Assembly (NCBI GenBank): GCA_030148705.1
Contig: JASBSY010000004.1
Span: forward strand, 1-39,498
Reading direction: 5' to 3'
Origin: Pukyongia sp.
Lineage (GTDB): Bacteria; Bacteroidota; Bacteroidia; Flavobacteriales; Flavobacteriaceae
Length of the DNA: 39,498 nucleotides
The position numbers were made by a program, and so were the translations under genes. Each line of letters starts with the position of its first letter. Positions within the stretch are counted from its first letter, which is position 1. Under the pieces are notes generated by a model. It did not search any database, was not told the DNA's origin, and saw only the letters and a program-made list of their open reading frames with translations. Shown one piece after another: positions 1-9,241 of this stretch.

Positions 1-448
1 GGTTGGCCTCAGTAAATGGAACATCGTTAACAAAGTCAACAAGTAACATATAGGCATAAGCCTCAAAGATCTGTGCTACTCCAAGGATCTTTGGGATTCC
101 TTCTCCTCCGGCATCGATATCAGCCTGGTTGATCCCGTCTAATAGATCGACGTTACCAAACATCTGATAGGACTGTTGCCACTCACCCGTTAGGGTAGTC
201 TCATCAACCGCACCGTTGTAATCTCCAAAGAGATACTGCATACGGGTAATGGAACTTGCAGGACCGTTATATCCGCTGAAAATATTACGAGCAAATGTGA
301 TCTGCATATCATTTAAAATGAAATTGGCATCGGCAGATTCACCCGTGATCTCGTTCGGGTCTACTAAAAGATCCAGCTCCAGGGTCTCACAGGCTGTAAA
401 CAGCACAAGCGCAGAAGCAAGAAATGTTATTTTAAATATATTTTTCAT
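1..448 (-). CDS. SusD/RagB-family outer-membrane lipoprotein, 5' part only (cut by window edge)
   Basis: This is the first 149 codons of a SusD-like gene; the rest lies beyond base 1. SusD proteins are surface lipoproteins that cap the SusC channel and bind the nutrient. The N-terminus reads MKNIFKITFLASALVLFTAC, a lipoprotein signal with the lipidated Cys at residue 20. The helical SusD N-domain follows (TRMQYLFGDYNGAV). It starts 19 bases after the susC stop, so the two are co-transcribed. The sequence is almost the same as the first 149 codons of the gene at 37860: 20 base differences in 448 and about four residue differences (Met/Ile, Ile/Val, Asp/Ser, Ile/Leu). The substrate cannot be told from the sequence. 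Confidence 0.93.
   Translation of the reverse strand, partial: MKNIFKITFLASALVLFTACETLELDLLVDPNEITGESADANFILNDMQITFARNIFSGYNGPASSITRMQYLFGDYNGAVDETTLTGEWQQSYQMFGNVDLLDGINQADIDAGGEGIPKILGVAQIFEAYAYMLLVDFVNDVPFTEAN
1..448 (-). repeat. inverted repeat copy A (within susD), partner at 37860-38307
   Basis: By hand alignment 428 of 448 bases (95.5 percent) agree with 37860-38307 read on the other strand, without gaps. The differences are clustered, and the last 60 bases at the window edge are identical. The homology therefore probably continues outside the window. It begins at the ATG; the 19 bases before it have no match in the partner. Confidence 0.97.
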
Positions 449-467
449 AATTATTTTGTTATCAGTT

Positions 468-3400
468 TTAGAATGTTGCTTTTACGCTGAATGAATAACG
501 CTTGTTAGAAGGTCCTGTTTGGAATTCAAGTCCCTGTCCGTTACCAACACCGGTACTCAATGCCTCAGGGTCGATATTGAACGCCTGTGGGATATTGAAT
601 GTACGTACGTATAGGTTTTGTCCGGATACAGAGAATGTTACGTTTCCAAACGGAGTTTTCTCCAGCATTTTTTCAGAAAGCTTGTATGTAAGAGAAACAT
701 CTCTTAGTCGCAGGTGAGAGGCATCGTAGATACCCTGACCTACAGGATCAACAAGGTTGATGAAGTAAACATCATTAGCTCCAATCTGAATTTGGTTCTG
801 AATAGGATTCCCGTTCTCATCCAGTAGTAGCTCTCCTGTGTTAGGGTTAGCCAATAAACCTGGGATTACGAAAGATCCTTCTCTGTTGTCAACATTCACG
901 GTAGTTACACCTCGACGGTAGTACTGAGAAGCAGTTTGAGAGTAGATATCTCCTCCGTGCTGATACTCTAACTGAGCCGAAAGTGAAAGTCCTTTATAAG
1001 TGAAAGTGTTAATGGAAGTCGCATTCCAGTCCGGGTTAGGATCACCAACTGTTTCGATTGGTAAACCAAGTTCATCACTGGAAATGATCTTACCGGTATC
1101 CGGGTTGATAAGTAATACTCCGTCAACACCGGCACCTTCAGCATATTCAAATCCTTCGATAACAGGATTAGATGGGTCATAACGTACCGCATAACTACCT
1201 TTGATAACACCTAGAGGCTCTCCTTCAGACGCGTAGTTACCCAAGCCGATGAAACCTGCAAATGGGAAGGCTTCAACATCACCAAGATCAGTTACTTCGT
1301 TCTCATAGGCAGTGAAGTTATTTCTAACATCCCAGCTAAAGTTCTCGGTTCTGATAGGAGTAAAGTCTAAACCAACCTCAATACCTTTGATCTGGCTCTC
1401 CGCAATGTTATCAGCGATAGAGTTAAATCCTGTTGAAGGGTTTAGCGGACGGCCAGGTACGATCTGGTCCTCGATAATTCTTTTGTAAACTGTTAAGTCA
1501 AGAGCTAATCTTCTGTTGAAAAGATCTGCTTCAGCACCAACCTCGAACTCACGCTGTAGTTCCGGCTCCAGGTCTCTGTTTGCACGAGCCCCAGGCAATG
1601 AGTTGGTAACAACCGGTCCGTTTTCGTTTACGAAAGCAGTGGTTGAAAGTAACAGGTTATCTCTTGTAGAGTAAACACCTGGGAAACGAGCCGATGTACC
1701 GTAAGCAGCACGGAACTTAAGGAAGTTAAGTGCACCGTTGGTATTCACACCATCCAAAGATGTTGGAATAAACGACAGCGACGCTCCAGGGTAGAAAAGA
1801 GATCTGTTTTCCTGCTCCAGTGTAGATCCCCAGTCGTTACGACCTGAAAGTACAAGGAAAAGGAAATTGTCATATTCAAATGTAGCTTCACCATAAGCAC
1901 CGATAATGTTTCTTTCGGCATATCTGTCTAACTGAGTTCCAAAAGCAGGATCGGTATTAAAGTTGTTGGTAAAGTTCTTGTGGTTAAAGAAGTTAAACAC
2001 GATTTGATCGGTACTTACTATACCTGATCGTTCGAAAGTATCTCTTCTCGCGTTAAAACCGGCAACCAAAGACAATCCAAAATCTTCTGTAAACTGAAGG
2101 TTTCCGAAACTTAGGTTGAAGTTGTGGTCATAGATGTAGTTGGAAATATTCGTTGTACGAAGGTATCCTGTGTCATAGTTATCATCTACTGCACCTTTGG
2201 CAGAACGGAATTCCTGAATCTCACTATAGGTATCCAAACCAAAACGGTAAGTCGCTATAATATTATCGGAAATTTCGTAGCTGTTTGTTAACTGTCCGTA
2301 AAAACGGCTGGTCTTTTGCTCACTACCTGCGTAGTTAAGAAGCCAGTACGGGTTCTCCTGGTCACCTCTGTAGTATACACTCGCACCAGTACTTGGGTTT
2401 TCGAAAGGTAGATTTCCAAGATCAACGTTACGAGGAATAAATAAAAGTCGGGTAAATATTGAAAGCGCACCAACTGCGTTGTTTGCAGCAATTGGAGGCG
2501 TGTTTACACGAAGGTTACTATAGTTAGCAGTAGCTGTAACAGAGAACTTGTTCGATAATTTGGTTGTTCCACCCATACCGATATTGTAACGGGTAAGACC
2601 ATTGTTAGGGATATATCCGTCTTCAGTAGTGTAACCAAAGTTTACGTTATACTTACTTCCACCGTCACCAGGCGAACCTGATACGTTTACAGAAGTAGCA
2701 TGACCTAAACCTGTTCTGAAGAAATCCTTTACGTTATTAGGCGCAGCCTCATAAGGAATCTCCAATCCTTCATACTGAGGGAAGATGTCACTTAAAGGTG
2801 CATATGGGTGAGCGATCATAAGGCCCATGTCGAAAGCAGCACCCCAGTTCCCTACGAATCCCGGGTTAGGAGCATTGTTCGATCCCTGACCATAATCATT
2901 CTGGTAATCGGCAAGGTTAGAAATCTCAGTTACGTATACTGATTGAGACAGAGAGATCTCGAACTTCTTGTTCAAGTCTTTCTTACTACCGTTCTTGGTG
3001 GTAATCAGTACAACCCCGTTTCTACCTTGTTGACCGTATAATACAGCAGCACTAAGTCCCTTAAGTACCTGAATAGATTCAACGTTGTTTGGATCTAAAT
3101 CAAGAAAACGGCTACTTGTAACTGCATTACCTGCGGCGAAGTTTCCAGTACCATTATTGGTGCTGGCATCAAATGGAACACCATCAACAATGAAAAGCGG
3201 CTGGTTATCACCATTAATGGAACTCTTGGAACGAATTATAAAGTTCGTACCAGAACCGGTTGCTCCGGAGTTTCCAGTAACCTGGACACCGGCAACTTTA
3301 CCATTAAGGGATCGTACCACGTCGGACTCAGGCTTATTTTCAATAGCCTCAGCTTCAATAGTACTTACGGCATAACCAAGAGTTTTTCGTTCCCTGGCAA

Positions 3401-3737
3401 TACCATATCCGGTTACAACTACTTCATCAAGAACAGCTGCATCCTCTTCCATCTGTACATTTATAGTACTCGTGGCGGCAGTAACTGCTTTTTCTGTAGT
3501 CTTGAAACCGACGTAACTAAATACTAACCGCTGACCCACGTTGACCTGAAGGCTGTAATTACCGTCAAAGTCAGACTGGGTACCATTGGATGTACCTTTT
3601 ACGACAATGTTAACTCCTGGCAGCGGCAGGCCTGTATTATCAGACACCGTACCGGAGATCGTTTTTTCTTGTGCGAACGTGAGTTGCACTACAAACGCTA
3701 GTAATAGCGTTAAAATTCCACTAAACTTTGTTCTCAT
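468..3737 (-). CDS. SusC/RagA-family TonB-dependent outer-membrane transporter
   Basis: The 1089-residue protein is the TonB-dependent channel of a SusCD pair, importing a nutrient captured by SusD. Residues 1-22 are a signal peptide. Residues about 27-112 form a carboxypeptidase-regulatory-like beta domain (TISGTVSDNTGLPLPGVNI). The SusC-type linker VLDEVVVTGYG follows, then the plug with SLNGKVAGVQV and QPLFIVDGVPF. A long barrel ends in an aromatic residue (KATF), as expected for BAM-inserted proteins. There is no STN domain, so it is not a signalling receptor. susD follows by 19 bases. No glycosidase, peptidase or regulator is visible on this side, so the substrate is unknown. A promoter of the Bacteroidetes type lies just upstream. 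Confidence 0.96.
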   Translation of the reverse strand: MRTKFSGILTLLLAFVVQLTFAQEKTISGTVSDNTGLPLPGVNIVVKGTSNGTQSDFDGNYSLQVNVGQRLVFSYVGFKTTEKAVTAATSTINVQMEEDAAVLDEVVVTGYGIARERKTLGYAVSTIEAEAIENKPESDVVRSLNGKVAGVQVTGNSGATGSGTNFIIRSKSSINGDNQPLFIVDGVPFDASTNNGTGNFAAGNAVTSSRFLDLDPNNVESIQVLKGLSAAVLYGQQGRNGVVLITTKNGSKKDLNKKFEISLSQSVYVTEISNLADYQNDYGQGSNNAPNPGFVGNWGAAFDMGLMIAHPYAPLSDIFPQYEGLEIPYEAAPNNVKDFFRTGLGHATSVNVSGSPGDGGSKYNVNFGYTTEDGYIPNNGLTRYNIGMGGTTKLSNKFSVTATANYSNLRVNTPPIAANNAVGALSIFTRLLFIPRNVDLGNLPFENPSTGASVYYRGDQENPYWLLNYAGSEQKTSRFYGQLTNSYEISDNIIATYRFGLDTYSEIQEFRSAKGAVDDNYDTGYLRTTNISNYIYDHNFNLSFGNLQFTEDFGLSLVAGFNARRDTFERSGIVSTDQIVFNFFNHKNFTNNFNTDPAFGTQLDRYAERNIIGAYGEATFEYDNFLFLVLSGRNDWGSTLEQENRSLFYPGASLSFIPTSLDGVNTNGALNFLKFRAAYGTSARFPGVYSTRDNLLLSTTAFVNENGPVVTNSLPGARANRDLEPELQREFEVGAEADLFNRRLALDLTVYKRIIEDQIVPGRPLNPSTGFNSIADNIAESQIKGIEVGLDFTPIRTENFSWDVRNNFTAYENEVTDLGDVEAFPFAGFIGLGNYASEGEPLGVIKGSYAVRYDPSNPVIEGFEYAEGAGVDGVLLINPDTGKIISSDELGLPIETVGDPNPDWNATSINTFTYKGLSLSAQLEYQHGGDIYSQTASQYYRRGVTTVNVDNREGSFVIPGLLANPNTGELLLDENGNPIQNQIQIGANDVYFINLVDPVGQGIYDASHLRLRDVSLTYKLSEKMLEKTPFGNVTFSVSGQNLYVRTFNIPQAFNIDPEALSTGVGNGQGLEFQTGPSNKRYSFSVKATF

Positions 3738-3765
3738 TTTATAATTTATTTGAATTAGCCAATGC

Positions 3766-3796
3766 CAAAAATCACAATAAAAAGTTAATTACACAA
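3766..3796 (-). promoter_or_regulatory. putative promoter of susC-susD
   Basis: On the minus strand a TTG (3796-3794) is followed after 20 bases by GATTTTTG (3773-3766). This is a 7 of 8 match to the Bacteroidetes -7 element TAnnTTTG with normal spacing. Transcription would start near 3759, about 20 bases before the susC ATG. Confidence 0.45.
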
Positions 3797-3836
3797 CTTT
3801 TCCACCCTAAAATTTGGTTTTTTTTTTACGGAATTG

Positions 3837-3856
3837 TTAAGCTATTGTTAGCTTAA
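3837..3856. other. short perfect hairpin between the Omp85-like gene and susC
   Basis: TTAAGCTA and TAGCTTAA form an 8-bp stem with a 4-base loop (TTGT), directly after the stop codon of the minus-strand Omp85-like gene. Read on the minus strand it is followed by an A-run rather than a U-run, so it is not a canonical intrinsic terminator. It could protect a 3' end or be chance in AT-rich DNA. Confidence 0.3.
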
Positions 3857-3857
3857 T

Positions 3858-5555
3858 TCAAAAGCGGGAGGAGAGACTTATATGGATTTTTGAGTTTGAA
3901 AATTTGAAATTCTGACCCTCCGAAATTCCGTTGGCTAAATTGAATTTCAAAAGACCTGCTTTTGTGAGCAAACCCATGCCTATTCCGAAACTGTAAAGCT
4001 GTTGTTTTAAGCCGGCGGTGCTATTCTCAAAATACCCCAGATCGATTATGCTGTGAAGATAGAATCCCGGGCTGAACCTGTATCGGTATTCGGAGTTTAG
4101 AACTGTGAAGAGTTCAGCATCGATACTGTTCTCGTTAAACCCTCGAATACTGTTAATACCGCCAAACCTGAATAATTCATTTGTGAGGAATGTATCACTG
4201 AACAGTATGCCGGTAGTGTTTTGAAGATATACTGAATTGTTATAATTAAGATTAAAGATGGAAGCGGCGGTGAGATTGATCCTGATCTGGTCGTCTCTGC
4301 CTTCCTTCAATTCCCTATATCCAATTTCGGAAGAGGCTTCTATTAAACTCTTAACAGGAAACAATGGATCACTTTGTGGTTTGAGTATCTGAAGACCATT
4401 GGTAAAATATCGGGCCGTATAATCCTCCACCGCCGATCCCGCAAGTACATCGTCCAGCAGCTTGCTGGATTCAACTCCTTTAAACCCTATAAACGCAGAG
4501 GAAGCCGGGCTGATCTGATAACTTGTCTTAATGTTTTGTTCGGTGGTTACAAAAGTGCTGTCGCGCTTGAAGATCCTTAATTCCAATTCCAGGCCTATGG
4601 GTGAACGAAATAAATAGGGCATTCGGGCCCTGGCCCTGAAATTCTGTTGTTCGTTCCCGTCGGCCTTATAGTTTACCAGCAACTGCTCACCGTAATTGAG
4701 ATTGTTGTTCAGTTCGAGGTTGAGATAACCGTTAAACTGCAGCTTGTTTGTTTCTTCGTCGGTTGCAAATCCGAGGATGCCGTCGAAGAGATTATTGTTG
4801 CGTTTTTCCAGGTAGAAAAATACGGTTGTCTTGTCTTCTCGAAAGAGTACTTCAGGGCCTTTTAGGGTGCTTACAAAACCCAGACCGTTGAGCAGTTCGT
4901 TCTGGCGATTTAGTTTTTTGCTGTTGAAGTCCTTACCCTTTTTCACCCCGGCATAGTATTTCAGGAACGATCTGGGGAATTTCTCATACCCTTTAATTGC
5001 GATGGAATCGATCTGCCTCTTTTCCCCGCTGGTCATAATAAGCCTGGCCGACATGATATCCGGGTCTTCCTTGTTGAAGTCGGAAAGTTTTATTCTGGCA
5101 AAGACGTTCCCCGATTCGGTCTTGATTGCATTCAGTTTGGTTAGCGCAATTTCGGTCTCTTCGAATGTTAAGACGAACCAACTGTCGGTAATCTGTTTGG
5201 AAACCAGTGAGAGTTCCTTTTTACTGAAATCTGAAGGTTGGTAATAAACTTTAAGGTATTTGTATTTCTTTCCGAAGAAGAGATCCGCCACGAACGTACT
5301 GTCATTTTTTTTTTCGATCGAATTGATCCCGGCTTCCAGGTATCCGAAGCGCTGAAGGATGGCAGGAATAGTGTCGACGGTCTTTTCAATGGTCCTGTAA
5401 TCTGGATACGAGGATTTTAAATTGAGCGTGTCACGCAGGCCCTGGGTCACCTTTATCTCGGCGTCAATTTCCAGATATAGTTCCTGTGAATTAACCTGAA
5501 CGCTGAGAAGGGTATATATATTAAGGTATAGGAATATGTGAAAAAATCGTGTCAA
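3858..5555 (-). CDS. Omp85-superfamily outer-membrane protein with POTRA domain
   Basis: The 565-residue protein looks like a BamA/TamA/ShlB relative. A hydrophobic N-terminus (about residues 4-23) is a likely signal peptide. Residues about 183-250 resemble a POTRA domain (IDSIAIKGYEKFP, then LNRQNELLNGLGFVST). The rest is a beta-barrel. The hallmark Omp85 motif is present as RFGGINSIRGF, with Arg471-Gly-Phe, and the chain ends in Phe. It is too short and has too few POTRA repeats to be the main BamA. A specialised insertase or secretion role is an inference. No ATG lies between the upstream in-frame stop and the signal peptide, so the start appears to be TTG at 5555-5553. It is divergent from the ribosomal cluster. 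Confidence 0.85.
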   Translation of the reverse strand: MTRFFHIFLYLNIYTLLSVQVNSQELYLEIDAEIKVTQGLRDTLNLKSSYPDYRTIEKTVDTIPAILQRFGYLEAGINSIEKKNDSTFVADLFFGKKYKYLKVYYQPSDFSKKELSLVSKQITDSWFVLTFEETEIALTKLNAIKTESGNVFARIKLSDFNKEDPDIMSARLIMTSGEKRQIDSIAIKGYEKFPRSFLKYYAGVKKGKDFNSKKLNRQNELLNGLGFVSTLKGPEVLFREDKTTVFFYLEKRNNNLFDGILGFATDEETNKLQFNGYLNLELNNNLNYGEQLLVNYKADGNEQQNFRARARMPYLFRSPIGLELELRIFKRDSTFVTTEQNIKTSYQISPASSAFIGFKGVESSKLLDDVLAGSAVEDYTARYFTNGLQILKPQSDPLFPVKSLIEASSEIGYRELKEGRDDQIRINLTAASIFNLNYNNSVYLQNTTGILFSDTFLTNELFRFGGINSIRGFNENSIDAELFTVLNSEYRYRFSPGFYLHSIIDLGYFENSTAGLKQQLYSFGIGMGLLTKAGLLKFNLANGISEGQNFKFSNSKIHISLSSRF

Positions 5556-5656
5556 AAAGGGCTGTTTTTCGATGTAAAGCTAACGTTTTAGTCTTCGGTT
5601 TTCATATGCTTCAAAAAAGAAATTCGCCAAGCGGCTGAAAATAAATTTTGTAACGT

Positions 5657-5686
5657 TTGAAATATCCATTTTAATTTTTACCTTTG
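5657..5686 (+). promoter_or_regulatory. promoter of the rpsL-rplQ ribosomal supercluster
   Basis: TTG at 5657-5659 is followed after 19 bases by TACCTTTG at 5679-5686. This is a perfect match to the Bacteroidetes housekeeping promoter TTG-N19-21-TAnnTTTG. Transcription would begin near 5693 and give a leader of about 50 bases before rpsL. It is the best promoter match in the window, as expected for a highly expressed operon. Confidence 0.8.
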
Positions 5687-5741
5687 CACGCCCTAGAAAA
5701 GGGGATTTAGGAAAAATAATTTAGTATAATCAGGATTTTAT

Positions 5742-6116
5742 ATGCCAACTATTTCACAATTAGTACGAAAAGGAAGAGCCAAAATAACCAAGAAGAGTAA
5801 ATCGGCTGCTTTGGATTCGTGCCCGCAACGCCGCGGTGTGTGTACACGTGTATATACTACTACGCCTAAGAAACCGAACTCTGCAATGCGTAAAGTTGCA
5901 AGGGTTAGGTTAACGAACGGTAAGGAAGTAAACGCGTACATCGGAGGTGAAGGACACAATTTACAAGAGCACTCGATAGTATTGGTTAGAGGTGGAAGGG
6001 TAAAGGATTTGCCGGGAGTTCGGTATCACATTGTGCGTGGCGCATTAGACACCGCTGGTGTTGAAGGCCGTACACAACGTCGATCCAAATACGGAGCAAA
6101 ACGCCCTAAGAAGTAA
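5742..6116 (+). CDS. rpsL: 30S ribosomal protein S12
   Basis: S12 lies at the decoding centre of the 30S subunit and helps control accuracy. The 124-residue length equals that of E. coli. The conserved loop [15 protein letters not shown] keeps Lys43, and [14 protein letters not shown] keeps the second loop with its lysine. Substitutions at these two sites give streptomycin resistance, so this allele looks wild type. It is the first gene of the fused str-S10-spc-alpha cluster. rpsG follows after 22 bases. Confidence 0.99.
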   Translation: MPTISQLVRKGRAKITKKSKSAALDSCPQRRGVCTRVYTTTPKKPNSAMRKVARVRLTNGKEVNAYIGGEGHNLQEHSIVLVRGGRVKDLPGVRYHIVRGALDTAGVEGRTQRRSKYGAKRPKK

Positions 6117-6138
6117 CAAAAACTTTTAAAGAGAAGAC

Positions 6139-6615
6139 ATGAGAAAAAGACAAGCCAAAAAGAGACCCCTTTTACCGGATCCCAGGTTTAACGATCAGTT
6201 GGTAACACGTTTTGTGAACAACCTGATGTGGGACGGAAAGAAGTCGGTGGCTTTTAAAGTATTCTACGATGCGATTGATATCGTGGAGGAGAAAAAACAA
6301 GACGACGAGAAAACTGGAGTTGAATTGTGGAAAGATGCACTTTCCAACGTAATGCCACATGTTGAAGTACGAAGCCGAAGAGTGGGTGGTGCTACCTTTC
6401 AAATCCCAATGCAAATACGCCCGGATCGCAAGATCTCTACCGCGATGAAATGGTTAATCCTTTATGCGCGTAAGAGAAACGAAAAATCCATGGCGCAGAA
6501 ATTAGCTGCTGAGATTCTGGCTGCTGCAAAAGAAGAAGGCGCTGCGGTTAAAAAGCGTACCGATACGCACAAGATGGCCGAAGCAAATAAAGCATTCTCA
6601 CATTTCAGATTCTAA
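6139..6615 (+). CDS. rpsG: 30S ribosomal protein S7
   Basis: S7 binds the 3' major domain of 16S rRNA, starts assembly of the 30S head and contacts tRNA in the E site. The 158 residues are of normal length. The N-terminal [19 protein letters not shown] and the C-terminal [15 protein letters not shown] are both family signatures, so the gene is intact. In E. coli S7 represses the str operon by binding between rpsL and rpsG. Here that gap is only 22 bases with no evident structure, so the same mechanism is not supported. fusA begins six bases after the stop. Confidence 0.99.
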   Translation: MRKRQAKKRPLLPDPRFNDQLVTRFVNNLMWDGKKSVAFKVFYDAIDIVEEKKQDDEKTGVELWKDALSNVMPHVEVRSRRVGGATFQIPMQIRPDRKISTAMKWLILYARKRNEKSMAQKLAAEILAAAKEEGAAVKKRTDTHKMAEANKAFSHFRF

Positions 6616-6621
6616 AAAATA

Positions 6622-8757
6622 ATGGCACAAAGAGATTTAAAATATACAAGAAATATAGGGATTGCTGCGCATATTGATGCCGGTAAAACCACAACTACCG
6701 AACGTATCCTTTACTATACAGGGGTAAGTCACAAAATTGGTGAGGTGCACGATGGTGCAGCTACCATGGACTGGATGGAACAGGAGCAAGAGCGTGGAAT
6801 TACGATTACATCGGCCGCGACTACCTGTACCTGGACGTTTCCTATGGAGAACGGACAACCTACCGAAGATGCTAAAGGATACCACTTTAACATAATCGAT
6901 ACTCCCGGTCACGTTGATTTCACCGTGGAAGTGAACCGATCCTTACGTGTACTCGACGGATTGGTTTTCCTTTTTAGTGCGGTTGATGGTGTTGAACCTC
7001 AGTCTGAAACGAACTGGAGGCTGGCCGATAATTACAAGGTTCCCCGAATGGGATTTGTAAACAAGATGGACCGTCAGGGATCGAATTTCCTAATGGTTTG
7101 TCAGCAGGTAAAAGATATGCTTGGTTCCAATGCGGTGCCAATCGTTTTGCCTATTGGAGACGAGATCGATTTCAAAGGAGTTGTAGACCTGGTTAAGAAC
7201 CGTGCCATTATCTGGCATGACGAAACCCTGGGAGCTACCTTCGATGTGGTTGATATCCCTGAAGAATTAAAAGAAGAAGCGCGTTTGTATCGCGGTAAAC
7301 TTATTGAAGAAGTTGCTGTATACGACGAGAGCCTGCTTGAAAAATATATGGAAGATGAGGATTCTATTACTGAAGACGAAGTGCATGCTGCGCTGCGTGC
7401 TGCCGTAATGGATATGAGCATCATCCCGATGATCTGCGGATCTGCATTTAAGAATAAAGGAGTTCAGTTTTTACTGGACGCGGTTTGTCGTTACCTCCCT
7501 TCTCCGGTGGACAAGGAAGGTATTGTAGGTATTAACCCCGATACTGAAAAAGAAGAGATCCGTAAGCCAGATGTTACTGCACCTTTTGCTGCATTGGCAT
7601 TTAAGATCGCTACCGATCCTTTCGTAGGGCGTTTGGCGTTCTTCCGTGCGTACTCCGGTAGACTGGATGCAGGTTCTTATATCCTTAACAACCGTTCAGG
7701 AAAAAAAGAGCGAATCTCACGTATCTATCAGATGCACTCCAACAAACAAAATGCGATCGATTATATCGAAGCCGGTGATATTGGAGCAGCTGTAGGATTT
7801 AAAGATATTAAGACCGGAGACACCATGTCTGACGAGAAGCATCCTATTGTTCTCGAATCGATGGATTTCCCTGATCCTGTAATTGGTATTGCGGTGGAGC
7901 CAAAAACCAAGGCCGATGTCGATAAACTTGGTATGGCTTTGGCTAAATTGGCTGAAGAAGATCCTACCTTCCAGGTGCGTACAGACGAGGCATCGGGACA
8001 AACTATCATTTCGGGAATGGGTGAGCTTCACCTGGATATTATTGTAGACCGTTTAAGACGAGAGTTTAAGGTTGAAGTAAACCAGGGACAACCACAGGTT
8101 GAGTACAAGGAAGCGATTACCCGTTCGGCCGATCACCGTGAAGTGTACAAGAAACAAACCGGTGGACGTGGTAAATTTGCCGATATCGTGTTTACCTTAG
8201 GACCTGCAGACGATACAAAGGCTGAAGGGCTGGAGTTTGTGAACGAAATCAAAGGTGGAAACATTCCTAAGGAATTTGTTCCTTCCGTTGAAAAAGGATT
8301 TAAAGAGGCGATGAAGAATGGTCCTCTGGCAGGATTCGAAGTAGACAGCATGAAAGTTACGTTAAAGGACGGATCTTTCCACCCGGTGGATTCGGATCAG
8401 TTGTCTTTCGAACTTGCTGCAAAACTCGGATTTAAAGCTGCGGCCAAGGCTGCAGGTGCCGTGATCATGGAGCCTATAATGAAACTGGAAGTAATCACTC
8501 CTGAAGAGAATATGGGTGATATCGTTGGAGACCTTAACCGTCGCCGCGGCCAGGTAAATAACATGGGCGACCGTGCCGGAGCTAAAGTTGTAAAAGCTGA
8601 AGTACCGCTTTCTGAAATGTTTGGATATGTAACAACCCTTAGAACACTTTCTTCGGGGCGTGCAACATCCACCATGGAGTTTTCGCATTATGCCGAAACC
8701 CCATCCAATATTTCACAGGAAGTGATTGCAGCAACAAGAGGAACCGCTAACGTTTAA
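6622..8757 (+). CDS. fusA: translation elongation factor G
   Basis: EF-G is the GTPase that moves tRNA and mRNA through the ribosome and helps in recycling. The 711 residues cover the full five-domain protein. The P-loop AHIDAGKT is at residues 16-23. The G3 motif DTPGH is at 93-97 with the catalytic His97. The G4 motif NKMD is at 147-150. The switch I region ([14 protein letters not shown]) is present, and domain III carries [15 protein letters not shown]. The str-operon position marks it as the main elongation-type EF-G. No tuf gene follows; rpsJ comes next, which fuses the str and S10 operons. Confidence 0.99.
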   Translation: MAQRDLKYTRNIGIAAHIDAGKTTTTERILYYTGVSHKIGEVHDGAATMDWMEQEQERGITITSAATTCTWTFPMENGQPTEDAKGYHFNIIDTPGHVDFTVEVNRSLRVLDGLVFLFSAVDGVEPQSETNWRLADNYKVPRMGFVNKMDRQGSNFLMVCQQVKDMLGSNAVPIVLPIGDEIDFKGVVDLVKNRAIIWHDETLGATFDVVDIPEELKEEARLYRGKLIEEVAVYDESLLEKYMEDEDSITEDEVHAALRAAVMDMSIIPMICGSAFKNKGVQFLLDAVCRYLPSPVDKEGIVGINPDTEKEEIRKPDVTAPFAALAFKIATDPFVGRLAFFRAYSGRLDAGSYILNNRSGKKERISRIYQMHSNKQNAIDYIEAGDIGAAVGFKDIKTGDTMSDEKHPIVLESMDFPDPVIGIAVEPKTKADVDKLGMALAKLAEEDPTFQVRTDEASGQTIISGMGELHLDIIVDRLRREFKVEVNQGQPQVEYKEAITRSADHREVYKKQTGGRGKFADIVFTLGPADDTKAEGLEFVNEIKGGNIPKEFVPSVEKGFKEAMKNGPLAGFEVDSMKVTLKDGSFHPVDSDQLSFELAAKLGFKAAAKAAGAVIMEPIMKLEVITPEENMGDIVGDLNRRRGQVNNMGDRAGAKVVKAEVPLSEMFGYVTTLRTLSSGRATSTMEFSHYAETPSNISQEVIAATRGTANV

Positions 8758-8767
8758 TATTTCAGCA

Positions 8768-9073
8768 ATGAGTCAAAAAATAAGAATTAAATTAAAATCT
8801 TACGATCATAATTTAGTAGACAAATCTGCTGAGAAAATCGTTAAGACCGTAAAGAGTACAGGTGCAGTTGTAACTGGGCCAATACCGTTACCAACACATA
8901 AAAAGATCTTTACCGTATTGCGTTCACCTCACGTGAACAAAAAGAGTAGAGAGCAGTTCCAGTTGAGCTCGTATAAGCGACTGCTGGATATTTACAGCTC
9001 CTCTTCCAAAACCATCGACGCACTCATGAAACTTGAGTTGCCAAGCGGGGTAGAAGTAGAGATCAAGGTGTAA
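8768..9073 (+). CDS. rpsJ: 30S ribosomal protein S10 (NusE)
   Basis: S10 is a 30S head protein and, as NusE, a transcription antitermination factor that links NusG to the ribosome. The start at 8768 gives the standard 101-residue protein beginning [15 protein letters not shown] longer reading from 8726 runs back into the end of fusA and is not credible. [11 protein letters not shown] is the conserved long-loop region. An unusually long gap of 168 bases with a terminator follows before rplC. Confidence 0.98.
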   Translation: MSQKIRIKLKSYDHNLVDKSAEKIVKTVKSTGAVVTGPIPLPTHKKIFTVLRSPHVNKKSREQFQLSSYKRLLDIYSSSSKTIDALMKLELPSGVEVEIKV

Positions 9074-9081
9074 TGAGAAAC

Positions 9082-9098
9082 TGAAGCGATTTGCTTCA
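9082..9098 (+). promoter_or_regulatory. hairpin upstream of the rpsJ-rplC terminator
   Basis: TGAAGC and GCTTCA form a 6-bp stem with a 5-base loop (GATTT), nine bases after the rpsJ stop. With TCCG (9106-9109) able to pair to CGGA (9131-9134), and the terminator at 9149-9180, it suggests a folded leader ahead of rplC. The pairing is seen in the sequence; a regulatory role is an inference. Confidence 0.4.
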
Positions 9099-9148
9099 AT
9101 ACATGTCCGGAGCTGCGTGCGAAGGAAAAACGGAAACAAAATAAAATT

Positions 9149-9180
9149 CAGGGCTGAATTTATTTTGGCCCTGTTTTTTT
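9149..9180 (+). terminator. intrinsic terminator or attenuator between rpsJ and rplC
   Basis: CAGGGC (9149-9154) pairs with GCCCTG (9168-9173) across a 13-base loop and is followed directly by seven T residues (9174-9180). This is a classical Rho-independent terminator in the middle of the cluster. I find no good TAnnTTTG promoter between it and the rplC ATG at 9242. Partial read-through (attenuation) is therefore the likeliest way for rplC and downstream genes to be expressed. Confidence 0.75.
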
Positions 9181-9241
9181 AACCTCCGGCGGAAAGGACT
9201 AAAACAAGAGAGAATTAATTAATAACTAATAATAAATAAAT

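Noticed and set aside
249-494. Plus-strand frame of 81 residues over the left susD start, with a similar minus-strand frame at 37781-38002
   Set aside because: Both are antisense shadows of the two susD 5' ends. They look alike only because susD is duplicated.
3837-3856. Hairpin as a terminator for the Omp85-like gene
   Set aside because: In the direction of that gene it is followed by an A-run instead of a U-run, so it is listed only as a hairpin.
5742-6615. S7 autogenous site between rpsL and rpsG as in E. coli
   Set aside because: The spacer is only 22 bases and shows no stem that could mimic the 16S site.
7101-8688. Several long open frames on the minus strand across fusA
   Set aside because: They are opposite-strand shadows of a highly conserved GTPase gene, with Ser/Leu-rich composition and no start context.
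8726-8767. Upstream extension of S10 giving a 115-residue reading frame
   Set aside because: The extension lies inside the 3' end of fusA. The ATG at 8768 gives the standard 101-residue S10 opening.
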